DNA of 64,000 bases. Origin: Ptychodera flava. Its lineage: Eukaryota; Hemichordata; Enteropneusta; Ptychoderidae. The translations under genes were made by a program, and so were the position numbers. Below, piece by piece: positions 58,476-64,000 of this stretch (the stretch's first letter is position 1; each line of letters opens with the position of its first letter). Location: assembly GCF_041260155.1 (NCBI RefSeq), contig NW_027248277.1, positions 5,887,910 to 5,951,909 on the forward strand, in the 5' to 3' direction. Below the pieces are notes generated by a model. It did no database searches. It saw nothing but the letters and a program-made list of their open reading frames with translations, and had not been told where the DNA came from.

Positions 58476-64000
<5,525 letters not shown>

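Overview
The window looks like AT-rich nuclear DNA from an invertebrate animal. It has short exons with GT-AG introns, TTAGGG-type repeats, a TRIM-NHL gene pair, a fucolectin-type lectin gene and many short inverted-repeat transposons. That mix fits an invertebrate deuterostome (hemichordate or lancelet type), but nothing here fixes the phylum and a lophotrochozoan is not excluded.

Layout. 1-4,000 is intergenic, with one candidate promoter element and transposon relics. 4,034-6,620 (+) holds a seven-exon gene for a 188-residue basic protein that I do not recognise. Every intron is phase 1 and several small exons carry the same lysine/glycine motif. 7,330-20,300 is a segmental duplication laid out as A-T1-B. 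A and B are two copies of the 3' end of the methionyl-tRNA synthetase gene, and T1 between them carries an intact single-exon TRIM-NHL gene. 19,521-52,462 (-) is the cytosolic methionyl-tRNA synthetase gene, 19 coding exons. Two of its introns hold foreign genes in the opposite orientation: a 5.9-kb hAT DNA transposon (25,065-30,930) and a second, frameshifted TRIM-NHL copy (37,931-40,130). 52,463-58,475 is intergenic and holds a 1.6-kb non-autonomous transposon. 58,476 to the right edge (-) is a lectin gene that joins a very long K/D/R/E-rich repeat region to an F5/8-type C (fucolectin) domain and a proline-rich tail. Its 5' end lies outside the window.

How it fits together. The genes share no obvious pathway. 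The window mainly records local duplication and transposition. The paralogous blocks act as empty-site controls for each other, so the order of some insertions can be read directly. Two features deserve the closest look: the unknown seven-exon phase-1 gene and the charged-stalk fucolectin. In both, the reading frame only becomes visible after splicing, or is hidden because it contains almost no methionine. Splice coordinates were derived by eye from GT/AG sites and frame continuity. The synthetase exons also match my memory of the human protein; no alignment was run.
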